The translations under genes were made by a program, and so were the position numbers. 64,000 bases of DNA. Source: Microbacteriaceae bacterium 3FA27C10. Lineage in GTDB: Bacteria > Actinomycetota > Actinomycetes > Actinomycetales > Microbacteriaceae. The number at the start of each line of letters is the position of its first letter. The stretch's first letter is position 1. Shown here in pieces: positions 1 to 9,248 of the stretch. The stretch lies in NCBI GenBank assembly GCA_005502775.1, contig SCNI01000001.1:124001-188000 (forward strand), given 5' to 3'. Below the pieces are notes generated by a model. That model had not been told where the DNA came from. It searched no databases and saw nothing but the letters and a program-made list of their open reading frames with translations.

Positions 1-1963
1 GCTCGAGCGTCCACGAATGCCTCGCCGGGTCCCAGTACGAGAACGCACGGGGGTCGAGCACGATCGACACCCGCTCCGACTCGCCCGGCAGAAGCGACAC
101 CTTGGCGAAGCCGCGCAGCTCCTGCTCCGGCCGGAACAGCGTCGACTCGACGTCGTGCACGTAGACCTGCACCACATCGCTGCCCGCGCGCTCCCCCGTG
201 TTCGCGACGAGGAGTTCGATCACGGCCGACGCGCCGTCCGCACCCTCCGCGATCGACACATCCGTCCACGCGAAGCTCGTGTACGAGAGCCCATGCCCGA
301 ACGGGAATGCCACCGTCTCACCCACCGTGTCGAAGTACCGGTAGCCCAGGTACAGACTCTCCCGGTACTCCACCGTGGCCGGCCCGTTCGGCATCGCCGA
401 CACCGGATGCGTGGCATAGCTCACCGGGAACGTCTCGGCCAGCCGTCCCCCCGGCTCCGCCTCGCCCACCAGCACCGCGGAGAGCGCACCGCCGCCCGCC
501 TGCCCGCCGAGGTAGGCCTCCACCACGGCCGGCACCGAGTCGAGCCAGGGCAGCTCCACCGGCGACCCGTTCTGCAGCACGACCACCGTCGCGGGATTCG
601 CCGCGACCACGGTCGCCACGAGCCGCTCGTGCGACTCGGGCAGCCGCAGGTGCGCCCGGTCGACGCCTTCGGTCTCGAAGGTCTCCGGCAGGCCCACCAC
701 CACGATCGCGACCTCCGACGAGCGTGCCGCCTCCGCCGCCCGGGCCAGCAGAGCGGCGTTCGTGGTGTTGTGCGTGCGGTCGTAGCCGGAGGCGTACCGA
801 ACCGGTGACGCACCGCGCGCCTCGGTGAGCGCCTCCAGCAACGTCTCGACGCGCGTCGGCACCACGTGCGAGCTCCCCGCGCCCTGGAAGCGCGGTTCCT
901 GCGCGAACGCCCCGATCACGGCGACGCTCGCCCCCGCCGCCAGCGGAAGCAGCGCCCGGGCCGCGGCCGATCCGTTCTCCACCGGCTCGTTCTTGAGCAG
1001 CACCGTGCCGGCGGCCGCCGCCCGCCGCGCGAGCCGGTGGTGCGCCTCCAGGTCGACGGGCTTGCGGTCCGGCCGCGCCGGCCCGCCGAACCGCGCCACG
1101 AGATCCAGGATGCGCGTCACGGCCGCATCCAGGTCCGCCCGCGCGAGCGCCCCCGAGGCGAGCGCGCGGAGCAGGTACTCGTCGTCGTCCCGCCCGAGCC
1201 CCGGCATGGCGAGGTCGTTGCCGGCGGGCAGCGAGACCGCGCGGTCCCACACCGCGCCCCAGTCGGAGACGACGACCCCGTCGAAGCCCCACTCCCCGCG
1301 GAGCACATCGCGCAGCAGCCAGCCGTTCTCGGTGCAGTGCTCCCCGTTCAGCTGGTTGTAGGCCGCCATCACCGTGGCAGGCCGCTCCTGGATCACGGTG
1401 TGCTCGAAGCTCGCGAGGTACAGCTCGCGCAGTGCTCGTTCGTCGACCACAGCGTTCACCCCGTAGCGGCGCTGCTCCGTGTTGTTCGCTGCGAGGTGCT
1501 TGAGCGAGGCGCCTACACCGGTGCCCTGCACCCCGCGCACCCAGGCGGCGCCGAGCCGGCCGGCGATGAGCGGGTCCTCCGAGAAGTACTCGAAGTTCCG
1601 CCCGCCCACCGGCGTGCGTTTGAGGTTCACCCCCGGCCCGAGCAGCACGGCGATGCCGTGCGACGCCGCCTCGCGCCCGAGCGCCTCCCCCACCTCCTGC
1701 ACGAGTGCCGCATCCCAGGTCGACCCGAGCGTCACGGCGGTAGGGAAGCAGGTCGCCGGATGCGAGTCGAACATCGACATCCCCGAGCCGTCGTGCGGCT
1801 TCCGTACCCCGTGCGGCCCGTCGCCGAGCCGGAGGGCCGGGATCCCGGCGCGCGGAATCGCGGGCGTGCTCCAGGCATCCGCCCCGGCGGTGAGCGCCAC
1901 CTTCTCGGCGTCGGTCAGCTGCCCGAGCAGCGCGGCGATCTCGGCGGACGTCATGGCTGTCAT
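1..1963 (-). CDS. Glycoside hydrolase family 3 beta-glycosidase, 3' end cut by window edge
   Basis: Predicted exo-acting beta-glucosidase/xylosidase. About 654 residues are visible; the frame runs off the left edge, so roughly the last 100 residues of a usual 750-830 aa GH3 protein are missing. The N-terminal barrel carries the catalytic VVVSDWGA motif with nucleophile Asp near residue 234. The region at the left edge reads FSYWDP...SWTLE, typical of the C-terminal fibronectin-III-like domain of bgl-type GH3 enzymes. There is no signal peptide, so it is probably cytoplasmic and acts on imported oligosaccharides. ATGs at 1963 and 1954 are both possible (MTAMTSAEI). The exact sugar specificity cannot be read from sequence. 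Confidence 0.9.
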   Translation of the reverse strand, partial: MTAMTSAEIAALLGQLTDAEKVALTAGADAWSTPAIPRAGIPALRLGDGPHGVRKPHDGSGMSMFDSHPATCFPTAVTLGSTWDAALVQEVGEALGREAASHGIAVLLGPGVNLKRTPVGGRNFEYFSEDPLIAGRLGAAWVRGVQGTGVGASLKHLAANNTEQRRYGVNAVVDERALRELYLASFEHTVIQERPATVMAAYNQLNGEHCTENGWLLRDVLRGEWGFDGVVVSDWGAVWDRAVSLPAGNDLAMPGLGRDDDEYLLRALASGALARADLDAAVTRILDLVARFGGPARPDRKPVDLEAHHRLARRAAAAGTVLLKNEPVENGSAAARALLPLAAGASVAVIGAFAQEPRFQGAGSSHVVPTRVETLLEALTEARGASPVRYASGYDRTHNTTNAALLARAAEAARSSEVAIVVVGLPETFETEGVDRAHLRLPESHERLVATVVAANPATVVVLQNGSPVELPWLDSVPAVVEAYLGGQAGGGALSAVLVGEAEPGGRLAETFPVSYATHPVSAMPNGPATVEYRESLYLGYRYFDTVGETVAFPFGHGLSYTSFAWTDVSIAEGADGASAVIELLVANTGERAGSDVVQVYVHDVESTLFRPEQELRGFAKVSLLPGESERVSIVLDPRAFSYWDPARHSWTLE

Positions 1964-2102
1964 GTGCTTCCATGCTATGACCCGGATGCGCGCTCCCGGC
2001 CCGCAGCGCGCGCGGCCTCGCGGCACGCCCCGCGCATCCGGGCCCACGGCTCTGGCAGACTGACTGCACACCTCGACGAACATCCCGACCGAAGGCGCAG
2101 CC

Positions 2103-2963
2103 GTGACCGACTCCGATTCCCTCCCCACCGTCTCGATCGTCATCCCCGCCTACAACGAGGAGGCCGGCATCCGGCACTGCCTCGTGGCCGCCATCGAGCA
2201 GACGGTGCCCGCGCACGAGATCATCGTGGTCGACAACCGCTCCACCGACGGCACGCGCGCGGCGGTCGAGGCGATGCAGTCGGCCTTCCCCGACGCGAAC
2301 ATCCGGCTGGTCACGCAAGACGCCGAGCAGGGCATCACGCCCACCCGGAACGCCGGCTTCGACGCGGCGACCGGCACGGTCATCGGTCGCATCGACGCCG
2401 ACTCCGCCCTCTCGCCCGACTGGGTGGAACAGGTGCAGATCGCGTTCTCCACCGGCGAGTTCGTGGCGGCCAGCGGACCCGTCGAGTACTACGACATGCC
2501 GATGCGCACCTTCGGCCACCACGCCGACGACACCTTCCGCAAGATCCAGGTGAAGCTCGCCGGCAAGTACGTCTTCCTCTTCGGCACGAACATGGCCATC
2601 ACGAAGGAGGCCTGGCTCGCCGTGCGCGACAAGGTCTGCGCCGATCGCGAAGACCTCATGCACGAAGACCTCGACCTCGCCGTGCACCTGGCCATCGAGG
2701 GCCTCAAGGTCGGCTACGTGTCCGCGATGGTGGTCGGCATGTCCGCCCGCCGCCTCGACTCCTCACCGAAGGACTACCTCTACTACGTCGAGCGCTTCGA
2801 GCGCACCTACGCCAAGCACGGCATCCGCGACATCCGCCTGCTCGCGCCGATGGCCGTGTTCCTCGGTATCTACCCCGCTCTGCACGCGGGCCGTCGCCTC
2901 CAGGAGAAACGCACCGCCCAGCAGTGGGGCGGCCGGCCGAAGCCGGTGACCGGCGCCGAGTAG
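2103..2963 (+). CDS. Glycosyltransferase family 2
   Basis: 286 aa GT-A fold transferase that adds a sugar from a nucleotide-sugar donor to an unknown acceptor. The N-terminus has SIVIPAYNEE. A metal-binding acidic motif IDADS is at about residue 100, and HEDLDL about 190 fits the catalytic-base region. The C-terminal part has a short hydrophobic stretch (LLAPMAVFLGIYPAL), suggesting membrane association. The GTG start has a GAAGG ribosome site about 7 bases upstream. It is a single gene diverging from the GH3 gene and converging on the pseudouridine synthase. The acceptor (cell-wall glycan or glycolipid) is unknown. Confidence 0.85.
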   Translation: MTDSDSLPTVSIVIPAYNEEAGIRHCLVAAIEQTVPAHEIIVVDNRSTDGTRAAVEAMQSAFPDANIRLVTQDAEQGITPTRNAGFDAATGTVIGRIDADSALSPDWVEQVQIAFSTGEFVAASGPVEYYDMPMRTFGHHADDTFRKIQVKLAGKYVFLFGTNMAITKEAWLAVRDKVCADREDLMHEDLDLAVHLAIEGLKVGYVSAMVVGMSARRLDSSPKDYLYYVERFERTYAKHGIRDIRLLAPMAVFLGIYPALHAGRRLQEKRTAQQWGGRPKPVTGAE

Positions 2964-3005
2964 CCCTCGCCGAGCACGGGCCCGCGGGCATCGTGATACT
3001 CGACC

Positions 3006-3926
3006 TCAGTCGCTCCGCACGACGTCGAGAGCGTGCTGCAGGTCGGCCGGGTAGTGGCTCTCGAACGAGATGTACTCCCGGGTCTCCGGATGCACGAAGC
3101 CGAGCCGCATGGCGTGCAGCCACTGCCGGGTGAGCCCGAGCCGCGCCGAGAGCGCGGGGTCGGCGCCGTACATGGTGTCACCGCAGCAGGGGTGGCGCTG
3201 GGCCGCCATGTGCACGCGGATCTGGTGCGTGCGGCCGGTCTCCAGGTGCACCTCGAGCAGCGTCGCCGCCCGGAAGGCCTCGAGCGTCTCGTAGTGCGTC
3301 ACGGAGGGCTTGCCGCCGGCCGTCACGGCGAACTTCCAGTCCGACCGCGGATGACGGCCGATCGGCGCGTCGATGGTGCCCGCGAAGGGGTCGGGGTGGC
3401 CCTGCACGAGGGCGTGGTAGATCTTGTCCACCTCGCGGTCATGGAAGAGGCGCTTGAGCCAGGTGTACGCCTGCTCGGTCTTCGCGACGACCATCAGGCC
3501 GCTCGTGCCGGCATCGAGCCGGTGCACGATGCCCGCTCGCTCGGCCGCACCGCTCGTGGCGATGCGGTAGCCGGCGCCGGCCAGGGCGCCGAGCACGGTC
3601 GGCCCGTCCCAGCCGACGGAGGGATGCGCGGCGACGCCCACCGGTTTGTCCACGACGATGATGCTGTCATCGTCGTAGACGACCTCGAGTTCGGGTACGA
3701 CGACCGGCACGATCTGCGGCTCCTCGCGCGGAGCCCACTCCACCGAGAGCCAGGTGTCGCGGCGCAGACGGTCCGACTTGCCCACCGTCTGCCCGTCGAC
3801 ACTCACTCCCCCGGCGTCGACGACCTCGGCCGCGAAGGTGCGCGAGAAGCCGAGCAGTTTGGCGATGCCGGCGTCGACGCGCACTCCGTCGAGGCCGTCG
3901 GGCACCGGTAGGGTACGGGACTCCAC
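3006..3926 (-). CDS. rluD: Ribosomal large subunit pseudouridine synthase, RluD/RluC type
   Basis: 306 aa. Isomerises specific uridines in 23S rRNA. An S4-like RNA-binding segment covers about residues 15-65. The catalytic domain has the HRLDAGTSG motif with catalytic Asp138. The GTG start at 3926 ([11 protein letters not shown]) is chosen because it begins 4 bases after the lspA stop; a longer reading to 4022 would overlap lspA and lacks family similarity. It is the last gene of the divIVA-lspA-rluD run. The precise target uridines are not predictable. Confidence 0.88.
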   Translation of the reverse strand: MESRTLPVPDGLDGVRVDAGIAKLLGFSRTFAAEVVDAGGVSVDGQTVGKSDRLRRDTWLSVEWAPREEPQIVPVVVPELEVVYDDDSIIVVDKPVGVAAHPSVGWDGPTVLGALAGAGYRIATSGAAERAGIVHRLDAGTSGLMVVAKTEQAYTWLKRLFHDREVDKIYHALVQGHPDPFAGTIDAPIGRHPRSDWKFAVTAGGKPSVTHYETLEAFRAATLLEVHLETGRTHQIRVHMAAQRHPCCGDTMYGADPALSARLGLTRQWLHAMRLGFVHPETREYISFESHYPADLQHALDVVRSD

Positions 3927-3930
3927 GCGC

Positions 3931-4524
3931 TCAGGCCTGTTCGCTGTGGTCTTCAGGCGACTTCTCCGCCGCCGACTCGGCTGGGGCAGACTCCGCGCTC
4001 GGCTTCGGCTGCGCAATGGCACGGGTGCCGTCGAGTCCGACGCCGCGGATGGTCAGGATCAGGAACAGCACCATGGCCGCCGTGATCGACACATCGGCGA
4101 GGTTGAAGATCGCCGGCAACAGCGGGATCGTGATGAAGTCCACCACGTGACCCACGCCGAAACCGGGCTCCTTGAAGAGCCGGTCGATCAGGTTTCCGAT
4201 GGTTCCGCCGAGAAGCAGACCGAAGACGGTCGCCCAGGCGTACGAACGGATGCGCCGCGCGAACCAGATGATGAACACCGTGACGGCGGCGGCGAGGATC
4301 GAGAAGATCCAGGTGTAGGCGTTTCCGATCGAGAACGCGGCACCGGAGTTCTTCACAAAGTGAAATTGGATGAGGTCGCCCACGACGGGGACGACCTCAC
4401 CCAATGTCAGATTCTGTACGACCAGAAGCTTCGTGATCTGATCGATGATGATCGACGCCGCAGCGACGACCACCAGAACGATCAGGACCCGGGGTCGAGT
4501 GCTCGAGCGCTCGTTATCCGCCAA
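3931..4524 (-). CDS. lspA: Lipoprotein signal peptidase (signal peptidase II)
   Basis: 197 aa polytopic membrane aspartyl protease that cleaves the signal peptide of diacylglyceryl-modified prolipoproteins. Four transmembrane segments are visible. Conserved motifs are NSGAAF (59-64), [11 protein letters not shown] (106-116), GHVVDF with catalytic Asp129, and FNLADVSI with catalytic Asp144. The C-terminal tail of about 40 residues is acidic and Ala/Glu/Pro-rich, longer than usual and probably disordered. The start overlaps the end of divIVA by 11 bases, implying coupled expression. Confidence 0.95.
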   Translation of the reverse strand: MADNERSSTRPRVLIVLVVVAAASIIIDQITKLLVVQNLTLGEVVPVVGDLIQFHFVKNSGAAFSIGNAYTWIFSILAAAVTVFIIWFARRIRSYAWATVFGLLLGGTIGNLIDRLFKEPGFGVGHVVDFITIPLLPAIFNLADVSITAAMVLFLILTIRGVGLDGTRAIAQPKPSAESAPAESAAEKSPEDHSEQA

Positions 4525-5140
4525 AGCCGCTGAAGCTCGACGAGGCGCTCTTCTCGCCGTCGACGCTCGAGGAGGTCAGCTCCTGGAGCTGGTCTTCGAT
4601 GTAGGTCTTGAGACCGGCGCGGTAGTCCTTCTCGAAGGTGCGCAGCTCGTCGATGCGGTGCTCGATGCCCGCCTTCTCCTGGTTGAGACGCGCGAGCTCG
4701 TTGCGCTGCTTCGTCTCGGCCTCGGCCACGATCCGCGCCGCGGTCGCGTGACCCTCGGCGATGAGCGCGTCGCGCTTGTCCGCACCTTCCTTGACGTGCT
4801 CGTCGTGCAGACGACGCGCCAGCTGGAGGAGGTTGGTGGTCGAGACCGACTCGTCCTCGACCGCCGAAGCGGTGGCGGCTGCGGCCACGGGGGCGGCGAC
4901 CTCGACGACGGGGGCCGGAGCCTCGACGACCTCGGGGGCCACAGCAGCGGCCTCGGCCGGCGCGGAAGACGATCCGCCGGAGGCGAGCTGAGCCTTCAGC
5001 TCCTCGTTCTCCTGGGTCAGACGGCGAAGCTCGACGACGACCTCGTCGAGGAAGTCGTCGACCTCATCCTGGTCGTAACCTTCACGGAACTTGGTCTGAG
5101 AAAATCTCTTGTTAACAACATCATCCGGAGTTAACGCCAT
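4514..5140 (-). CDS. divIVA: DivIVA/Wag31 polar growth and septation scaffold
   Basis: 208 aa cytoplasmic coiled-coil protein that binds negatively curved membrane at poles and septum and directs peptidoglycan synthesis. The N-terminal DivIVA domain reads LTPDDVVNKRFSQTKFREGY followed by DQDEVDDFLDEV. An Ala/Val/Pro/Glu linker spans about 60-105, then a second long coiled coil. Shorter than mycobacterial Wag31 (about 260 aa). The ATG has a good AGGTGG ribosome site. It is separated from sepF-yggT by an oppositely oriented cell-wall-binding gene and is likely transcribed from its own promoter in 5141-5317. Confidence 0.95.
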   Translation of the reverse strand: MALTPDDVVNKRFSQTKFREGYDQDEVDDFLDEVVVELRRLTQENEELKAQLASGGSSSAPAEAAAVAPEVVEAPAPVVEVAAPVAAAATASAVEDESVSTTNLLQLARRLHDEHVKEGADKRDALIAEGHATAARIVAEAETKQRNELARLNQEKAGIEHRIDELRTFEKDYRAGLKTYIEDQLQELTSSSVDGEKSASSSFSGFGG

Positions 5141-5317
5141 GGTTTTCCACCTTTATTGCTTCGACAAACAGTGATAACGCGTTGCTAACCGTAGCAACAT
5201 TCCCGACGAACGGCCCGTGAACGGGGCAAATCGCAGAAATCTTCACCTCAAGACTACCCTGTGCGCGCTCTTAGCCGACCGCTCGCACGGAGGAGGAGAC
5301 TGAGCTATTCTCACTTC
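5141..5317. promoter_or_regulatory. Divergent promoter region between divIVA and the cell-wall-binding gene
   Basis: A 177-base AT-richer gap between two divergent genes. It contains an inverted repeat, GTTGCTA (5181-5187) and TAGCAAC (5192-5198) with a 4-base spacer, about 40-60 bases upstream of the divIVA start; it could be an operator or a leader hairpin. A purine-rich GGAGGAGGAG lies at 5290-5299, rather far (18 bases) from the ATG at 5318. Promoter hexamers could not be assigned confidently. Confidence 0.4.
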
Positions 5318-6352
5318 ATGATCCGCATCGCCTTCTCCCGCTGCGCCGTCCTGCTGGCCACCGGCGCGCTCCTGACCTCCGGCGCCGCCTCTCCCGCCGC
5401 TTCCGCGAGCCCGCCGGCGCAACTCGCCGGCGCTCGCATCGACGTCACCCGCATCGGGGGCGCCGACCGCTACGAGGTGGCGGCAAAAGCCTCCACCAAG
5501 CTCCAGCAGGGCTCAAAGCCGGTGATCTTCCTCGCAACAGGCGAGAACTTTCCCGATGCACTCTCCGCCGGACCCGCCACACACCAAGAAGTGGCTACTT
5601 CACATCTCCTCTTGACTTCCCGCGACCATATTCCCCAGAGCGTGGCCGACGAGATCACGCGAATCGATCCCGATGAGGTTGTCATCGTGGGAGGCAGGAA
5701 CAGCATCTCTTCGAGCGTTGAGGACGAACTGATGCACCTGGTGCCCCGTAGTCAGATCAGCAGGATCAATGGGGTGGACAGGTATGACGTCAGCCAGAAA
5801 CTGGTCACGCGCTACTTCGAATCAAACGCTCAGTTGAGGCCGCACATCGCGACCGGCGCGAACTTCCCCGATGCGCTGTCGGCGGGTCCTGCGGCCATGC
5901 TCTCTGTGAGTCCTGTACTCCTCGTCCCGGGAGGCTCTTCGTCGATCGATACACCGACCCGCACTGGACTCGGCGCCCTCAAGATGGACGCGATGGTGGT
6001 CGTCGGAGGTGAGGCGTCCGTGTCCGCCGGCATCTTCAGCGATCTCAACAGCATCGCTCCCACGACGCGCGCCGACGGAATCGATCGCTACGCGGCATCC
6101 CTCGCGATCAACCAGCAGACGTTCAGCCGAGCAGACACGGCCTATCTCGCAACCGGCGTCACGTTCCCCGATGCACTCACGGGCGGCGTTCTCGCCGGGT
6201 ACGACGAGTCACCGCTCTACATCGTGCCCGGGACGTGCGTTCCGCGAGGCGTGTCGGCGGACTTCACGCGACTGGGCGTCCAACACGTCGTGCTCATCGG
6301 CGGCCCGGCCTCGCTCAGCGACGCTGTTGCCCAGCTGACGCCTTGCCCGTAG
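5318..6352 (+). CDS. Secreted protein with three cell wall-binding repeat 2 domains
   Basis: 344 aa, exported. A signal peptide (MIRIAFSR, then a hydrophobic core, then AASPAASA) is followed by three CW_binding_2 (PF04122) repeats. These are marked by the recurring IGGADRYEVA / INGVDRYDVS / DGIDRYAAS and FPDALSAGPA signatures and VVVGG-type strand ends. In clostridia such repeats anchor proteins to wall polymers; there is no separate catalytic domain here. ATG 5318 gives a clean signal peptide. It lies against the direction of the whole dcw cluster and its coding sequence is visibly lower in GC than its neighbours, suggesting a later insertion. A paralogue lies at 33715-34992. Confidence 0.85.
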   Translation: MIRIAFSRCAVLLATGALLTSGAASPAASASPPAQLAGARIDVTRIGGADRYEVAAKASTKLQQGSKPVIFLATGENFPDALSAGPATHQEVATSHLLLTSRDHIPQSVADEITRIDPDEVVIVGGRNSISSSVEDELMHLVPRSQISRINGVDRYDVSQKLVTRYFESNAQLRPHIATGANFPDALSAGPAAMLSVSPVLLVPGGSSSIDTPTRTGLGALKMDAMVVVGGEASVSAGIFSDLNSIAPTTRADGIDRYAASLAINQQTFSRADTAYLATGVTFPDALTGGVLAGYDESPLYIVPGTCVPRGVSADFTRLGVQHVVLIGGPASLSDAVAQLTPCP

Positions 6353-6362
6353 TGCGGTAGCC

Positions 6363-6668
6363 CTACTGGGTGCGCACGAATCCCACCACCGAGAGCAGCA
6401 CGATCACGATGAGCATCACGATGCTCCACCCGAAATCGAGCGCGATCGAGCCGACTCGGAGCGGCGGGATGACCCGCCGGAAGAACGTGATCGGCGGGTC
6501 GGTGACCGTGTAGGTCACCTCCGCCAGCACCAGCAGTGCGCCGGACGGGCGCCAGTCGCGACGCACCGTCCGGACGAGGTCGAGGATGAATCGACCCCAC
6601 ATCAGGAAGAAGTACAGCAGCAGAGCGAAATAGACGACGGTCGCGATGATGACGACGAGTGAACCCAC
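6363..6668 (-). CDS. yggT: YggT family membrane protein
   Basis: 101 aa integral membrane protein with two hydrophobic segments (about 5-25 and 78-98) and the conserved TDPPITFFRRVIPP motif. The family is regularly found after sepF in actinobacterial and cyanobacterial dcw clusters; its biochemical role is undefined, perhaps in septum or membrane organisation. The GTG start is 7 bases after the sepF stop, indicating one operon. Its 3' end converges with the cell-wall-binding gene 10 bases away. Confidence 0.88.
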   Translation of the reverse strand: MGSLVVIIATVVYFALLLYFFLMWGRFILDLVRTVRRDWRPSGALLVLAEVTYTVTDPPITFFRRVIPPLRVGSIALDFGWSIVMLIVIVLLSVVGFVRTQ

Positions 6669-6675
6669 TCAGTGA

Positions 6676-7164
6676 TTATGACTGAACGAAGAAGGAGGAT
6701 TCTGCACGTGCCTCGCCGCCGGCCTCGCCGGAGACCGCGACGTGCGACGGGGAGAGCAGGAAGACCTTGCTGGTGACGCGCTCGATCTTGCCGTAGAGGC
6801 CCTGCGAGAGGCCGCCGGCGAAGTCGATCAGGCGGCGCGCATCCGCATCCGTCATCTGTGACAGGTTGATGATGACCGGGATGCCCTCGCGGAAGTTCTC
6901 GGCGATGACCTGCGCGTCTTTGTACTGCTTCGGGTGGACGGTGAGGATCTCATTCATTTCAGCAGGAGCCACATTCTTGACGGGCGCGGACTTGCGGAGC
7001 GGGGTGACCGGCGCGCGGGTGGCAGCGGGCTGCTGCGGGGCGGCCGGTGCGGCGTGCGGGTGCGGGTGCGGCACGGGCGCGACGGGTGCCGCGGGCGCCT
7101 CGTATTCGAGTTCTTCGTCTGCAAGACCCAGGTAGACCATGGTCTTGCGAAGTGGGTTGGCCAT
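6676..7164 (-). CDS. sepF: Cell division protein SepF
   Basis: 162 aa cytoplasmic protein that ties FtsZ filaments to the membrane in bacteria lacking FtsA. An N-terminal amphipathic membrane-targeting helix ([14 protein letters not shown]) is followed by a Pro/Ala/His linker (about 22-60). The SepF core is at about 74-150 ([34 protein letters not shown]). No ftsA is present in the window, consistent with SepF acting as the FtsZ anchor. Co-directional with yggS upstream and yggT downstream. Confidence 0.93.
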   Translation of the reverse strand: MANPLRKTMVYLGLADEELEYEAPAAPVAPVPHPHPHAAPAAPQQPAATRAPVTPLRKSAPVKNVAPAEMNEILTVHPKQYKDAQVIAENFREGIPVIINLSQMTDADARRLIDFAGGLSQGLYGKIERVTSKVFLLSPSHVAVSGEAGGEARAESSFFVQS

Positions 7165-7203
7165 GCGAACCTCCGGTAGCTGGTACTTTTCCTACCCCCG
7201 AGA

Positions 7204-7887
7204 TTAATCGCGCGGCGGCCGGTTTCCCGTGATTGCCGTGCCGATGCGGAGGTGTGTCGCGCCTTCCGCGATCGCCTCGGCGAAGTCGTGTGACATGCCC
7301 GCCGAGATGTATCGCGCCTCCGGAACCACTCCGGCGACCCGGTCGGAGACGACGCGCAGGCGCGCGAAAGCAGCGCGCGGCTCCTCGTCGAGGGGCGCCA
7401 CCGCCATCACGCCGAGCAGGTGCAGCCCGGGCGCGGCGGCGATGCTCTCGGCGAGGGTCTCGGCCTCGGCGGGCTGGGCGCCCCCGCGCGCGGGGTCGTC
7501 GGTGAGGTTGATCTGCAGGAAGCAGTCGAGCGGATGCTCCGCCTCGGCCAGCGCGGACACCAGGGCCTCGCGGTCGATCGAGTGCACGACGGAGGCGTAC
7601 TCGCGAACCTGCCGTGCCTTCTTCGACTGCAGCTGGCCCACGAAGTGCCAGGCGAGGCCGAGCCCGGCCAGCTCGGCCGCCTTCTCGCGAGCCTCCTGAT
7701 GCCGATTCTCTCCGAAGTCGCGGATGCCCAGCTGGTGCAGTTCGCGCACCAGCGACGCGGGGTGGAACTTGGTGACCGCGATCAGCGTCAGCGCGGCCGG
7801 GTCACGGCCGGCCGCGCGGGCCGCGTCGGCGATCTCGCCGCGCACCCGCTCGACCCGCTCGGCGAGCGGCGCAAGCGCATCCGTCAC
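7204..7887 (-). CDS. yggS: YggS/PLPBP family pyridoxal-phosphate homeostasis protein
   Basis: 227 aa single-domain PLP-binding protein with the alanine-racemase-type barrel fold. The Schiff-base lysine is Lys40 in LIAVTKFHP. Other family marks are DFGENRHQE, WHFVGQLQSKK, and SAGMSHDFAEAI with GTHLRIGTAI-like phosphate-binding residues at the C-terminus. The family buffers PLP and has no established catalytic reaction. The GTG start is 24 bases after the ftsZ stop; the ftsZ-yggS-sepF-yggT order is standard for actinobacteria. Confidence 0.93.
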   Translation of the reverse strand: MTDALAPLAERVERVRGEIADAARAAGRDPAALTLIAVTKFHPASLVRELHQLGIRDFGENRHQEAREKAAELAGLGLAWHFVGQLQSKKARQVREYASVVHSIDREALVSALAEAEHPLDCFLQINLTDDPARGGAQPAEAETLAESIAAAPGLHLLGVMAVAPLDEEPRAAFARLRVVSDRVAGVVPEARYISAGMSHDFAEAIAEGATHLRIGTAITGNRPPRD

Positions 7888-7911
7888 GACTGTACCCGTC
7901 TCGTCGAACCG

Positions 7912-9114
7912 CTACTTCAGGAAGTCGGGCACGTCGAGGTCGGCGTCGTCGTCCTCCGACGCCGGGTCGAGCGCCACGGTGCCGGTGAGGCCGAGGTCGG
8001 CCGCCGGCGCCGACCAGGACTGCTGCTGCGGCTCTTCGGCCGGTTCGGCGCGCTGGTCGCGGCGGAGGCCCGTCGTGGCGCTGCCGGCACGACCGAAGGG
8101 GTCTGCGTCCTCGCTCGGGGCGACGTAGCCGCCGCGACGGGTCTCGGCCGGGGTGTTGGCGTTGGGCTCCCCGCCGTCGAAGCCGGCGGCGATGACCGTG
8201 ACGCGCACCTCGTCGCCGAGGGTGTCGTCGATGACGGCGCCGAAGATGATGTTGGCCTCGGGGTGCACCGCATCCTGAACCAGCTTCGCGGCGTCGTTGA
8301 TCTCGAAGATGCCGAGGTTCGAACCGCCCTGGATGGAGAGGAGAACGCCGTGGGCGCCGTCGATCGAGGCCTCGAGCAGCGGGCTCGCGACAGCGAGCTC
8401 AGCGGCCTTGATGGCGCGGTCGGCGCCGCGCGAGGAGCCGATGCCCATGAGGGCCGAACCCGCGCCCTGCATGACCGACTTGACGTCGGCGAAGTCGAGG
8501 TTGATCAGGCCGGGGGTGGTGATGAGGTCGGTGATGCCCTGCACACCGGCGAGCAGCACCTGGTCGGCCGTGGAGAAGGCTTCGAGCATGCTGATGCCAC
8601 GGTCGCTGATCTCGAGCAGACGGTCGTTGGGCACCACGATGAGGGTGTCGACCTCGTTCTTCAGGGTGGCCACACCGTCTTCGGCCTGGGCCGCGCGGCG
8701 CTTGCCCTCGAAGCCGAAGGGCTTGGTGACCACACCGATGGTGAGGGCGCCGATCGACTTCGCGATGCGCGCCACGACGGGGGCGCCACCGGTACCGGTT
8801 CCGCCACCCTCGCCCGCGGTGACGAAGACCATGTCGGCCCCGGCGAGGGCCTCCTCGATCTCTTCGGCGTGGTCCTCGGCGGCACGGCGGCCCACCTCGG
8901 GGTCGGCACCGGCGCCGAGCCCGCGGGTGATCTCGCGGCCCACGTCGAGCTTCACGTCGGCGTCGCTCATCAGGAGCGCCTGCGCATCCGTGTTGATGGC
9001 GATGAACTCGACCCCGCGGAGCCCGAGCTCGATCATGCGGTTGACGGCGTTGACGCCGCCGCCGCCGATGCCGACGACCTTGATCACGGCGAGGTAGTTC
9101 TGGTTTGAAGTCAC
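7912..9114 (-). CDS. ftsZ: Cell division GTPase FtsZ
   Basis: 400 aa tubulin homologue forming the division ring. The GTP-binding tubulin signature GGGTGTG is at 103-109. The synergy (T7) loop NLDFAD at 205-210 completes the neighbouring active site. After the globular domain (about 1-315) comes a variable linker, ending in the conserved C-terminal peptide DLDVPDFLK that binds partners such as SepF and FtsW. The GTG start is supported by a GGAGG site 6 bases upstream. The 134-base upstream gap carries an AT-rich palindrome, so expression is probably controlled separately from ftsQ. Confidence 0.97.
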   Translation of the reverse strand: MTSNQNYLAVIKVVGIGGGGVNAVNRMIELGLRGVEFIAINTDAQALLMSDADVKLDVGREITRGLGAGADPEVGRRAAEDHAEEIEEALAGADMVFVTAGEGGGTGTGGAPVVARIAKSIGALTIGVVTKPFGFEGKRRAAQAEDGVATLKNEVDTLIVVPNDRLLEISDRGISMLEAFSTADQVLLAGVQGITDLITTPGLINLDFADVKSVMQGAGSALMGIGSSRGADRAIKAAELAVASPLLEASIDGAHGVLLSIQGGSNLGIFEINDAAKLVQDAVHPEANIIFGAVIDDTLGDEVRVTVIAAGFDGGEPNANTPAETRRGGYVAPSEDADPFGRAGSATTGLRRDQRAEPAEEPQQQSWSAPAADLGLTGTVALDPASEDDDADLDVPDFLK

Positions 9115-9248
9115 GTCCGGCCTCCGCTGGGAACTTTAAAGTTCAGGTTGAAAGTTAAAGTTATTCCGAGTATGTATTTCCTAGAACGAACCTAGGTCGT
9201 CGGGCGCCTTTCGCGTCGAACCAGCTGCCGCGTGTCGCGATCCGAGGC
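9115..9248 (-). promoter_or_regulatory. ftsZ upstream region with AT-rich palindrome
   Basis: Gap between ftsQ and ftsZ, far richer in A and T than the flanking genes. It holds the perfect 12-base palindrome AACTTTAAAGTT (9132-9143) and, 6 bases further, the related GAAAGTTAAAGTT (9150-9162). A -10-like CATACT is read on the minus strand at 9169-9174. The layout suggests a dedicated ftsZ promoter and a binding site for a dimeric regulator; FtsR, encoded in this window, is a candidate by inference. Confidence 0.5.

Noticed and set aside
318-2687. Long minus-strand frame across the GH3 and glycosyltransferase genes
   Set aside because: It shifts between antisense of one real gene and a wrong frame of another; low-complexity Arg/Gly/Ala protein with no family signature.
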